Part shown: positions 16,648 to 24,834 of the stretch, one piece after another
Position numbering within the stretch: the stretch's first letter is position 1
Layout of the letters: every line of letters begins with the position of its first letter
Assembly: GCA_029259635.1 (NCBI GenBank)
Contig: JAJDEU010000027.1
Location: 62,001-126,000 of the forward strand
Reading direction: 5' to 3'
From: Planctomycetota bacterium
GTDB taxonomy: Bacteria; Planctomycetota; UBA1135; GCA-002686595
Length of the DNA stretch: 64,000 nt
Notes under the pieces: model-generated
The model's database searches: none
What the model was told of the DNA's origin: nothing
The model's input: the letters and a program-made list of their open reading frames with translations, nothing else
Program-made: the position numbers and the translations under genes

Positions 16648-18164
16648 GCACGCCATCGCCGTCCGAAAGCTCCGCGCAGGACCAGTCGGGTGGTCGAGTC
16701 GGGCGTGATTCCGGCAGCACGGCCGTCGCGCATTTGTTTGGCACGGGGCTGCGTTACGTCTCCGCGCTCTTGGCCACGCGCATCCTCGGAGCCTCCGCCT
16801 TCGGAAGCTACACCCTCGCGCGCACGCTCGTCTCGATTCTCAGTCAGCTCTCGGCGATCGGACTCTCTCCGGGATTGCTGCCGTTCTTGGTCAAGGCGCG
16901 ACAGGACGGAGATCAGCCGCGCGTTCGCGCGTTGATCCGCTCTTCGTGGGTGATCGTGACGCTCGCCTCCGGCACTTTCGCAGCGCTGACCTGGGTGCTC
17001 GCGCCATGGTTGGCGGAGAGCGTCTTCGAGGACGAAGCTCTAACCCGCATCCTGCGTCCGCTTTCGATTCTCATCGTCGTTACGGCGCTGACGACCGTCT
17101 CTCTGGTCGTCGTTCAAGCGTTCAACGCCGTGCGCGCGCAAGCCTGGATCGACTTGGTCTTGGGCGTGTTGCTGACGGTGGTCGGCTTGGTTGTGACGTG
17201 GTGGTTCGACTACGGACTCGTCGGCGTCATCGCCTCGACTCTCGCCGGCCCGCCACTCGGTCTGCTGCTCAGCTTGCGATTGAATGCGCGGTTCGTGCCA
17301 GGAGTGTTCGAGCGCGGGGCGGCCAGCACGCCGTTGACGATTCGTTCGCTCGCCGCGGGTTCGTTGCCGCTCATGGGCGCGAGCATGATGGCCATGTCCG
17401 TACTGTGGATGGACGTCGTGCTGATGGGCATCTTTCGAGAGCCCTTCGAGGTCGGCATCTACGTCGCTTGCGCCCAGTTGGTGCCCACCATCCTGATCGT
17501 GCGACAAGCCACCGTGCCAGCTTTCTCGGTGCGCTTCAGTGAGTTGCACGTCCACGGCAACTGGAGCGAAATCCGCCGCCTGTACCAATCCACCTCGCAG
17601 TGGTCGATGTGGTGGGCACTCGTGGTTGGATCAACCCTCGTGATTTGGGGACCCGAGATCCTCGCGCTCTTCGGTGATGAGTTCGTCGCCGGTACGACTG
17701 TGCTCGCCGTCTTGGCGATCAGTCGCATGCTCGGCGCAACCTCCGGCCTGGGTACGCGATTGTTGATGCTCGCCGGCAAAGGCTCACTCGTCTTTTGGAG
17801 CGCAGCGGCGATCATCGCCAGCAACATCATCTTGGATGTGATTTGGATCCCCGAGTACGGAGGAATCGGAGCGGCGTCCGCCACGTGCCTTTGCCTGGCA
17901 ATCGGCGCAATCCTGAAGGTCGGTCACGTCTGGTACTACTACCGAATCACGCCGTTCTCGCGTCGCTCGCTCATCGCATTGTTCTCAACGGCCATCTCGG
18001 CTGGCATCGCATACGCCTTTCGCACAGGGCCCGACTGGACCTTCGGCTGGTTGGTGCCCCTCACCGGATTCGTTCTGGCGTGCACCGTGGCCTACTGGAG
18101 TTGGGGCATGGGAGCCGAGGAGCGCGAGGCGTTTGCTGCGGCACGCCGAAAGTTGCGCCGATAG
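16644..18164 (+). CDS. MOP-superfamily flippase (polysaccharide/lipid-linked export)
   Basis: About 506 residues with roughly twelve to fourteen hydrophobic helices. The N-terminal block GTGLRYVSALLATRILGASAFGSYTLART is typical of Wzx/oligosaccharide flippases of the MOP (MATE/PST) superfamily, and the C-terminal half resembles the polysaccharide biosynthesis C-terminal domain. The TTG start at 16644 overlaps the carA-like stop, so the two are translationally coupled. The family moves lipid-linked sugars across the inner membrane; some MOP members export drugs. Its position makes it the best candidate for exporting the cluster product, but a sugar-lipid substrate, perhaps together with the GT87-like protein at 6952, cannot be excluded. 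Cargo is unknown. Confidence 0.78.
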   Translation: MSTPSPSESSAQDQSGGRVGRDSGSTAVAHLFGTGLRYVSALLATRILGASAFGSYTLARTLVSILSQLSAIGLSPGLLPFLVKARQDGDQPRVRALIRSSWVIVTLASGTFAALTWVLAPWLAESVFEDEALTRILRPLSILIVVTALTTVSLVVVQAFNAVRAQAWIDLVLGVLLTVVGLVVTWWFDYGLVGVIASTLAGPPLGLLLSLRLNARFVPGVFERGAASTPLTIRSLAAGSLPLMGASMMAMSVLWMDVVLMGIFREPFEVGIYVACAQLVPTILIVRQATVPAFSVRFSELHVHGNWSEIRRLYQSTSQWSMWWALVVGSTLVIWGPEILALFGDEFVAGTTVLAVLAISRMLGATSGLGTRLLMLAGKGSLVFWSAAAIIASNIILDVIWIPEYGGIGAASATCLCLAIGAILKVGHVWYYYRITPFSRRSLIALFSTAISAGIAYAFRTGPDWTFGWLVPLTGFVLACTVAYWSWGMGAEEREAFAAARRKLRR

Positions 18165-18271
18165 CGGTTTCTGGTTGTTTGGGTAACGGGCCCTGCTCCC
18201 CCAAACTTACGCCGATGCGGTTGATCCTTAAGGCGCGCAAACTCACGGTATTCAGCTCGTATCGTTTTTCT

Positions 18272-18285
18272 GGTAACCGGTTACC
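18272..18285. promoter_or_regulatory. Perfect 14-bp palindrome, candidate operator
   Basis: GGTAACCGGTTACC is a perfect palindrome with a central CG, the style of LacI-family operators, and lies 25 bases before the ATG at 18311. The rest of 18165-18310 shows no gene. No LacI-type regulator is encoded in the window, so binding by such a protein is inference. Confidence 0.4.
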
Positions 18286-18310
18286 GTAGCTGGGGGTATT
18301 CAGGCGGTTC

Positions 18311-20557
18311 ATGGCTCCAGTCAGTAAACAAGTTTTCGTGATCGGCGCGTGCGCAGCATGTCTTGCCGTTGGGCTCATTGGATTGAGCTGGCTGAAGGGC
18401 TCGCAGCCGACCGGAAAAATGGTCGACGCGCAATCGGTTGTTAGCCCATCGGCGAAGAGCACCGAGCGAGTGGAGCTCCGTCCGGTCGGTATTGAAGTCG
18501 GGACGGCCGACGCGGATACGGCGAAATCGCCGACTCGCTCGGTATCGCAAGACGATCAGGTGGAGACAGTCAGTGCGAGAGCCGAGGTCGAGCCAACGAA
18601 CGGCAACTCGATCGTTGTCCGAGTTGTCGACGAGAGTGGAGAGAGTGTTCGCGGGGCCTCGGTGTACTTATGCGACGCGGAAGAGACTTTGAAAAGTCAA
18701 CGGGGATCCAGATTGGCCAAGCCTCGTCACGACGCTCATTCGACGGAGACAAACGCGCACGGCATAGCGATTTTCGAGGGAGTGCCGAATGGCGCCTGGC
18801 TCGCTTGGGCGGGGGAGCCTTTTAGTTTCTATACCGGTAGCGACGAGCTGGTGTTGGAAGGGGATTCGTCGAGAGTCCAGTGCGAACTCGGACTCGAGGC
18901 CGTTCCGGCGAATCAGATCATCACGGGCCGTCTGCTGGACGCCCAGGGCAAGGGCACATTCATGCCGCGGGTGAGGCTGTACTGGAGCAAACAAAACGAA
19001 TCAAAGTATGAATCCGCGATTCGTGGAGATCGGCGCGGGGAGTTCATCTTGCGCTTGGATGAAGTTGTCGAAGGCGCCGTCTTGGTCGGGAAGGGGGTGG
19101 GGCTTAACTACGATCAGGCGGTTCTCGATGGCGTCGATGGAGGCGCTCGAAACCTTGTTCTTCGATTGCAACCATCGGCGGATCTGTTTGTCGATGTTCG
19201 GGGCCCGAGTGGTGCTCTGACTGGAAGGAAGAGCATTAAATTCAGGGTGAAGCGGGCAGGTCACTGGGTTCGTTTTAAAAATAAGACCAGCAGAGTGAAT
19301 CAAGCGCTCAGGCCCATGCCGTATCCGAGACCGATCGAGACCTTCACCATTAGCGTGATGCACGCGGACTTCCCGGTTAAGGAGTACGGCCCGTACGATC
19401 CTGCCGAAGTTGGCGAGACGATTCGGATCGATCTCGTTCCCTTTGCTCACGTGGTTGGCCGCGTGTTCGTCAATGGAGAACCGAAACCTGGCATCGAGGT
19501 CAGCTTGTCCGGCAAGTACGGAACGAAGATGACGGACAAGAACGGTCAATTCGAATTCGACAGGGATTCTGATCAGGTGGAAGTTGTATCGGTGACTCAC
19601 GAATTTTACGGACGCGCCGAGAGCGCGCCGGTGCAGTTGGTTTCCGGTTTGACCGTGGAAGCCAATGTCTTCATCGGCGATGTCGGGAGCCTCGTGGGTG
19701 AAGTGCTCTTTCCGGACGGGGATTCGACGGATCGTTCCTCCACGCTCTTTCTCTATCACAATGATTCGAAACAACTCGGACGAGCGCTCATTCAGGATGA
19801 CGGGACGTTTCTCGTCGAGAGCCTACGGTCCGGACTCTGGTCGGCGGGATTGACCAACCCAATGTCTAGCCGGGAAGAATCGATTCAACGAGATCCAGAG
19901 ACGGGCGAGCTGGACTATTCCTTAGTAGAAACCCCTTCGCTTGGGTCCATCTGCGTGAGGGTAGAAGAGATCGGAAAGACGGAGGTCGTGCTCGACTTCC
20001 GATCGGAACCTGAGAGCGTCTTGAATGGAGTCGTCATCGTCGAAAGAAATTCACTCCGCTCCGGCCTCGCGAGTTATAGGTACGGATTCCGAGAAGGTGA
20101 CGGAGTCATTCGACTGCTCGACCTGGAGGACGCGTCGCTCGTCGCCTCGACCCAGTTGCTCGGAGACACTTTCGGCATGAATGTTCGTAAACCCGGCCGA
20201 TATCGGATGGAGCTAGACATTCCTTCGATGAACGATCTCCCGCTCATCCTCACGACCGAAGTCGATGTGAAATCCGGCACCAACTCCTGGCGTTACGAAG
20301 TCAAAGTCGTCCTGGTAGAGTTCCGTTACTCCGATTCGTACTTGAGCGAGAAAACCAATCTCGGCTTTCGTTGGAGTGACGGGACATCGACCATCGCGGG
20401 AGAATTGAGCAGGCCCTTAGGTTCTGCGCTCGAGGCCGAGGAGTATCTTCCCGCTGGCACCGTGGAGCTCTTCTCTAAGTCGCACGGGAACCGCGAGCAG
20501 TTGGTCAAAGTGATTCAGGTCGCTCCCGGTCATCTCCTTGTCGTGGATTTGCCCTGA
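18311..20557 (+). CDS. Membrane-anchored protein with carboxypeptidase-regulatory-like domains, paralogue 1
   Basis: 748 residues. A short N-terminal hydrophobic segment (about residues 8-27) suggests a signal anchor, followed by a low-complexity linker and then an extracytoplasmic beta-sandwich repeat region. Segments such as SIVVRVVDESGESVRGASVYL (about 97-117) and HVVGRVFVNGEPKPGIEVSL (near 380) are typical of carboxypeptidase regulatory-like/CNA-B-like domains. No catalytic motif was seen. It is related over its full length to the next gene (shared order of GRV, LFLYHN/LYMHHN and VVLDFR/VELDFR blocks). GC and third-position bias look lower than in the housekeeping genes to the right. Function is unknown; a surface or periplasmic structural role is likely. 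A weak stem-loop (CCCGA/TCGGG, 20604-20617) follows the gene. Confidence 0.7.
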   Translation: MAPVSKQVFVIGACAACLAVGLIGLSWLKGSQPTGKMVDAQSVVSPSAKSTERVELRPVGIEVGTADADTAKSPTRSVSQDDQVETVSARAEVEPTNGNSIVVRVVDESGESVRGASVYLCDAEETLKSQRGSRLAKPRHDAHSTETNAHGIAIFEGVPNGAWLAWAGEPFSFYTGSDELVLEGDSSRVQCELGLEAVPANQIITGRLLDAQGKGTFMPRVRLYWSKQNESKYESAIRGDRRGEFILRLDEVVEGAVLVGKGVGLNYDQAVLDGVDGGARNLVLRLQPSADLFVDVRGPSGALTGRKSIKFRVKRAGHWVRFKNKTSRVNQALRPMPYPRPIETFTISVMHADFPVKEYGPYDPAEVGETIRIDLVPFAHVVGRVFVNGEPKPGIEVSLSGKYGTKMTDKNGQFEFDRDSDQVEVVSVTHEFYGRAESAPVQLVSGLTVEANVFIGDVGSLVGEVLFPDGDSTDRSSTLFLYHNDSKQLGRALIQDDGTFLVESLRSGLWSAGLTNPMSSREESIQRDPETGELDYSLVETPSLGSICVRVEEIGKTEVVLDFRSEPESVLNGVVIVERNSLRSGLASYRYGFREGDGVIRLLDLEDASLVASTQLLGDTFGMNVRKPGRYRMELDIPSMNDLPLILTTEVDVKSGTNSWRYEVKVVLVEFRYSDSYLSEKTNLGFRWSDGTSTIAGELSRPLGSALEAEEYLPAGTVELFSKSHGNREQLVKVIQVAPGHLLVVDLP

Positions 20558-20762
20558 GCTAGCCTTTCGGCCCCGGCCAATCCCCGGCGAGTGGGTCCTT
20601 AATCCCGATCAGTCGGGGCAATCGGCGTGCCGCAATCCGGCGCTTTCGCAGCGAGTCGACATAACTCCGTGAACATAGCTTCGCTCTCCTTCACAATGGC
20701 CTCTTCGGGAAGGACTTCACCGTTCGATCGTTACACGGGCAACCGAGAGGACTAGTGAAGTT

Positions 20763-22967
20763 ATGAGTATTAAGCTGACCGGGTTCGTCGCGATGGGTGG
20801 GTTGGGTGCCCTTCTCGTCTCAGCATTGCTCGTTGTCTCGCGTGACGCGTCAGTCGATGCGAATACGCGAATTGCGAGTACGGAATTCCTCAAACTCGAC
20901 TCCGAGGTAGAGAATCGGAGACAACCCGAATCGAGCGCGACCTTGATCAGCTCGGAGATCAATCCGAGCAAACCTCTAGTCTCGAGTCGAGCCGTCCTCA
21001 CTTCAGATGCGCCGGAGAATACGATCACGGTGCAAGTCGTCGACGAAGACGGAGTTGCGATAGCGGGAGCAGGGGTTTGCTTGGTGACCGTTTCTGAACT
21101 TGAAAAGCCCGTTAGACGGGGCGCTCCGTGGCCTCGAGACTCTTTCGCGGATGGGATTGCTGACGAGCGGGGGGAGTTTGTTTTCGAAGGCGTCTCAAGA
21201 GGTACCTGGCGCGTTTGGGGCGGGAGTCGAGAGTCCTACAACCATTCGAGCGCAGATCTCGAAAAGGGGAGTAAGCCTCTAACTGCACGGATATCGCTTA
21301 AACAGATTCCGAAAGCTCGCTTGGTTCAGGGTGTCGTGTTGGACACAGACGGGGAGTTGGCCGATGGGGCGTCCCTGGAGTTTCAGTGGAACGACGGTAA
21401 GCGGTGGAGAGTTGCCTTCGGAAAGTGCTCGTTGGCTCTTGGCGGGTTTTCGATTTGGACGGCAACGGACATCGCGCCGGGGACGCTCATTGCGAAAGAC
21501 GGAAGCGGACAGTTGCGCGATGCCGTGGTTCACGACGTTTCTGGTGGGAATGAAGAAATCGTCGTTCAATTGCAAGCTCCGCGCGTGGCGACCTTCAACG
21601 TGATTAGTGAAGGCTTCGTTATGAATGAAGCTGCCAATGTTGTGTTCGAGGTTGAGCGTTACGATCGGTGGGCGAGGGCTCACACGAGTAGACCGGGGCA
21701 GGTTTCTAATGATCAATCGATTCAGTGGATGTTGCCCGCCGTTCCGTTCCGGATACACGCGAATCGCGCGGGTTATGCGTATAAAATCTTCGGTCCGTTT
21801 GACCCTGATGAGTTCGGCGAGCACATGCAGTTGGAAATCGTCCGGTTGCCACGGATAACGGGTCGAGTTCTCGCGGGGGGCAAGCCGGTGTCCGGTGTTC
21901 GGATCACCATGCCCGGATCGGCGATCATCAAGGCTCCGGATAACGAGGGCATGTTCGAGCTGGCAAGCCGATTCGGGAAGCCGGGGAGGGTGAGCGCGAT
22001 TCACCACCGATTAGGCGTCGTGATTAGCGACGAAATAGAGATTCCGAAGAGCGGAGACATCGACGTGACTCTCGAGTTTGATCGGCTCGGAAGTCTTGCC
22101 GGCCGGGTTCTCATGCCCGATGAAACCGAGGGCACGAGTCAACGGACGCTCTACATGCACCACAATGAATCCAGACGAGAGACTGCGGTCACGCTAGACC
22201 TCAAGGGAGAGTTCGAGATTGAGCATCTTGCGGAAGGCTCCTGGTCCTTGAGCTTGGACGAGACAAGCACCAGTCTGCACGGTGCTCTTATTATGGATTC
22301 GGCGACCGGTGAGGTTCGTATCAAGAAAAACGAATCTCCATTGCTAGGGTCCTTCATCACTCACGTCGAAGTAGGCAAGCGGACGGTCGTCGAACTCGAC
22401 TTCCGCGACCAACCAATCTGCGTACTGAAGGGCTCCATTCTTTTCGCCTATCAACAGGAGTGGGGAGGGCCGGTGGGCAGGTGCGGAAACGGAATTCCGC
22501 AACCGGAAATTCGGCTCCTCGAATCGAGTGGCAGCGGTCTTCACTCAATCGCTTCCCTAGTGGATCTCGAGTACTCGCTGGCTTCGCGTGAACCGGGAAC
22601 GTATCGAGTCGAAGCCCAGGCGCTCGTCTTGCGCAACGACCTAATCACTTTCTGGAGAGACATTGCTCTGAAACCGGGAGTAAACGAATGGCAGCTCGAG
22701 AATGTCGCAGGCCGTATTCGGGTGAGCTTGACCTCACCGATGAAGGGAGCTTGGGGGCTACTCAGCTTTAAATGGAGCGATGGACAGGGCACCTTCGCGT
22801 CGGGGCGTTTCCGCGGCTTCGTGGCCGATGGTTATGAAGCGGATGCCGTTGTTCCGTCGGGGCGGATCGAGATCTATCGGAAAGAAAAGGACAGCGAGCC
22901 GCGCCTGCTCTCCGTTGTTCAAGTTGCTCCGAACGAAGACCGCGTAGTCGAGCTGAGCCTCGACTAG
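20763..22967 (+). CDS. Membrane-anchored protein with carboxypeptidase-regulatory-like domains, paralogue 2
   Basis: 734 residues, a tandem paralogue of the preceding gene. An N-terminal hydrophobic anchor covers about residues 7-26. A first Ig-like domain begins ITVQVVDEDGVAIAGAGV (about 86). Internal repeats include PRITGRVLAGGKPVSGVRI and GSLAGRVLMPDE, matching those of paralogue 1. A GPFDPDEFGE segment corresponds to GPYDPAEVGE in paralogue 1. The C-terminal domain again ends in a VVQVAP...VEL strand. No enzymatic motif is visible. The gap of 205 bases before it suggests its own promoter. The pair probably arose by gene duplication and then diverged considerably. A link to the biosynthetic cluster is not indicated by sequence. 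Confidence 0.7.
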   Translation: MSIKLTGFVAMGGLGALLVSALLVVSRDASVDANTRIASTEFLKLDSEVENRRQPESSATLISSEINPSKPLVSSRAVLTSDAPENTITVQVVDEDGVAIAGAGVCLVTVSELEKPVRRGAPWPRDSFADGIADERGEFVFEGVSRGTWRVWGGSRESYNHSSADLEKGSKPLTARISLKQIPKARLVQGVVLDTDGELADGASLEFQWNDGKRWRVAFGKCSLALGGFSIWTATDIAPGTLIAKDGSGQLRDAVVHDVSGGNEEIVVQLQAPRVATFNVISEGFVMNEAANVVFEVERYDRWARAHTSRPGQVSNDQSIQWMLPAVPFRIHANRAGYAYKIFGPFDPDEFGEHMQLEIVRLPRITGRVLAGGKPVSGVRITMPGSAIIKAPDNEGMFELASRFGKPGRVSAIHHRLGVVISDEIEIPKSGDIDVTLEFDRLGSLAGRVLMPDETEGTSQRTLYMHHNESRRETAVTLDLKGEFEIEHLAEGSWSLSLDETSTSLHGALIMDSATGEVRIKKNESPLLGSFITHVEVGKRTVVELDFRDQPICVLKGSILFAYQQEWGGPVGRCGNGIPQPEIRLLESSGSGLHSIASLVDLEYSLASREPGTYRVEAQALVLRNDLITFWRDIALKPGVNEWQLENVAGRIRVSLTSPMKGAWGLLSFKWSDGQGTFASGRFRGFVADGYEADAVVPSGRIEIYRKEKDSEPRLLSVVQVAPNEDRVVELSLD

Positions 22968-22970
22968 TCG

Positions 22971-23921
22971 CTACCGATCTGGCGGCGCAACGGGCGTGTC
23001 GTCTTCCGGCGGCGGCGCGAGCTCGTCGAGGATTTGCAGGTAGGACTCGAAGCGCGTCATCGCGATCTTGCCCTCCTCGACGGCGTCAAATACGGCGCAG
23101 TCCGGCTCGTGATCGTGCGAGCAGTCGGAGAAGCCGCACTTGCCGTTGTAGGGAACGAACTCGGGGAACAGGTCGCGCAGCTCGGCCTTGTTGATTCCGA
23201 AGAGGCGGAAGACGCGGATGCCGGGCGTGTCGATGATGTGACCGCCGACGGCATCGAGCGCGTGCATCTGGGAGTAGGTGGTCGTGTGCTTGCCGGCGTC
23301 CCAGTACTTGCTGATCTTCGCGGTCTTGATGTCGAGGCCGGGTTGAATGGCGTTGATCAGGGTGGACTTGCCGGCGCCGGAGGCTCCGTAGAGGACGCTG
23401 ACTTTGTCGCGCAGCTGCTCGGCGACGCGCTCGATTCCGTCCTGCTCGGTCGCGCTGATCGGAAAGATTTCGATGCCGGCGTTCTGATAGGTCTCGATGA
23501 ACTCGGCCACGTCGCCGTGCTTGTCGAGGTCGATCTTGTTGATGACCAGGTGCGCCGGGATCTCGTGGTAGGCACAAGCAGCGAGGATGCGGTCGGTGCG
23601 ATTGGGTGAGAGGCGCGGCTTGGCGGCGGAGCCCATAACCAGGAGCTGATCGACATTTGCGAAGAGAATCTGCGCGCGCGGGTCGTGCGAGGAGGCGACG
23701 CGGGGGAGCCAGTTTTCACGGGGGCGGACGAGCTCGATGCCGGGCATCTCGTCGCCCATGCTGACCTCGACCCAGTCGCCGACGGCGACCGGAGTTTTGA
23801 TGTCGCCGAGGTCTTCAAACAACTTGCCGCGCGGAGCACAGGCTCGGACCTCGCCGTCGAAGGCGACTTGGCAGACCTTGGCGTCCGTGCGAAGGACTCG
23901 ACCGACTCGGGTTTCGCTCAC
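22971..23921 (-). CDS. rsgA: Ribosome small-subunit-dependent GTPase A
   Basis: 316 residues, a circularly permuted GTPase with an N-terminal OB fold. The motif order is diagnostic: the G4 motif NKID comes before the P-loop GASGAGKS, then G3 DTPGIR. The C-terminal zinc site is CGFSDCSHDHEPDC. RsgA checks 30S subunit maturation in the cytoplasm and is stimulated by the ribosome. The start is GTG at 23921 and there is no clear Shine-Dalgarno. The gene converges with paralogue 2, with stops 3 bases apart, and is divergent from the methyltransferase gene at 24049, which also acts on ribosomal RNA. Confidence 0.93.
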   Translation of the reverse strand: MSETRVGRVLRTDAKVCQVAFDGEVRACAPRGKLFEDLGDIKTPVAVGDWVEVSMGDEMPGIELVRPRENWLPRVASSHDPRAQILFANVDQLLVMGSAAKPRLSPNRTDRILAACAYHEIPAHLVINKIDLDKHGDVAEFIETYQNAGIEIFPISATEQDGIERVAEQLRDKVSVLYGASGAGKSTLINAIQPGLDIKTAKISKYWDAGKHTTTYSQMHALDAVGGHIIDTPGIRVFRLFGINKAELRDLFPEFVPYNGKCGFSDCSHDHEPDCAVFDAVEEGKIAMTRFESYLQILDELAPPPEDDTPVAPPDR

Positions 23922-24048
23922 GGTCGAGTAGTGGGGCTGACGGGTGACATGCTGACGGGTGACCTACGGGTGGGATTCGGACGGCTAGAGCGCTCTCCCG
24001 CCGCATTGATGCCAGCGGCGCGGAGGCTCACGGGTTATAACGGCGGTT

Positions 24049-24834
24049 GTGGAAGCGGATCAGACCATTGTTTCGGCGTCGAACTCGGTGCTGAAGAGCG
24101 TTCGAGGCGTGCTCGCGGGCAAAGACCGCGCTCGCATGGTACTCGAAGGCGACCGGTTGATATCGGACGCCTTGGACGCGGGCCTCACGCTGGACACGAT
24201 TCTGGTCGCAGATGATCGCGATCCCTTGGCTGAGCGCCTTGAAGGACGCGGGCAGCCGGTTCGGCGGGTGGCGACCGAGCTCTTGGCGCGCACGAGCGGT
24301 TTGAAGACATCGCCGGGCTCCCTGGCGATCGCGGCGCGGCCGACGTCCGCGGACCTCGACACGCTCGTATTGACTCCGAACGCGCTGGTCCTCGTGGCCG
24401 CCGGCATCAGTGACCCCGGCAACCTCGGCGCGCTCGCTCGCAGCGCGGAAGCCGCCGGCGTCGAAGCTCTGATCGTTCTCGCGGGCAGCGCGAGCCCGTG
24501 GAGCTCGAAAGCCCTGCGCGGTTCGATGGGCAGCCTGCTGCGCCTGCCGGTTCGCGAGTGCGAGAGCGCCGACGAACTGCGCGAGAGACTCACGGCGCGC
24601 GGACTGCGACACGTCACGGCGGGAACGCGCGGCGGCCAGGCCTTTTCCGATTTCGACTGGTCGGGAGCGACAGCGCTCTGGATGGCGTCCGAGGTCGGCG
24701 CGTTTCCGAAGGTCGCGCTCGACTTTGAGTCGGTGACGATTCCGATGGCGGGAGCGGTGGAGTCGCTCAACGTCGGCGTCGCCGGCGCGCTGCTCATGTT
24801 CGCTGCCGAGCGCTGGCGCGGAGCAGGGCAATGA
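24049..24834 (+). CDS. RNA 2'-O-methyltransferase, SpoU/TrmH family
   Basis: 261 residues starting with GTG. The family's three C-terminal motifs are present: GISDPGNLGALARSAEAAG (about 121-139), KALRGSMGSLLRLP (near 151-165) and IPMAGAVESLNVGVAGALLMF (near 230-250), which together build the trefoil-knot SAM site. An N-terminal RNA-binding (SpoU substrate-binding) region precedes them. It methylates a ribose in 23S rRNA or tRNA; which one cannot be decided by eye, though RlmB-like rRNA enzymes have this layout. It overlaps the rarA start (ATGA). Confidence 0.88.
   Translation: MEADQTIVSASNSVLKSVRGVLAGKDRARMVLEGDRLISDALDAGLTLDTILVADDRDPLAERLEGRGQPVRRVATELLARTSGLKTSPGSLAIAARPTSADLDTLVLTPNALVLVAAGISDPGNLGALARSAEAAGVEALIVLAGSASPWSSKALRGSMGSLLRLPVRECESADELRERLTARGLRHVTAGTRGGQAFSDFDWSGATALWMASEVGAFPKVALDFESVTIPMAGAVESLNVGVAGALLMFAAERWRGAGQ

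Noticed and set aside
20604-20617. Stem-loop as intrinsic terminator after the first surface-protein gene
   Set aside because: The 5-bp stem is not followed by a T-run, so it is only mentioned as a possible structure.
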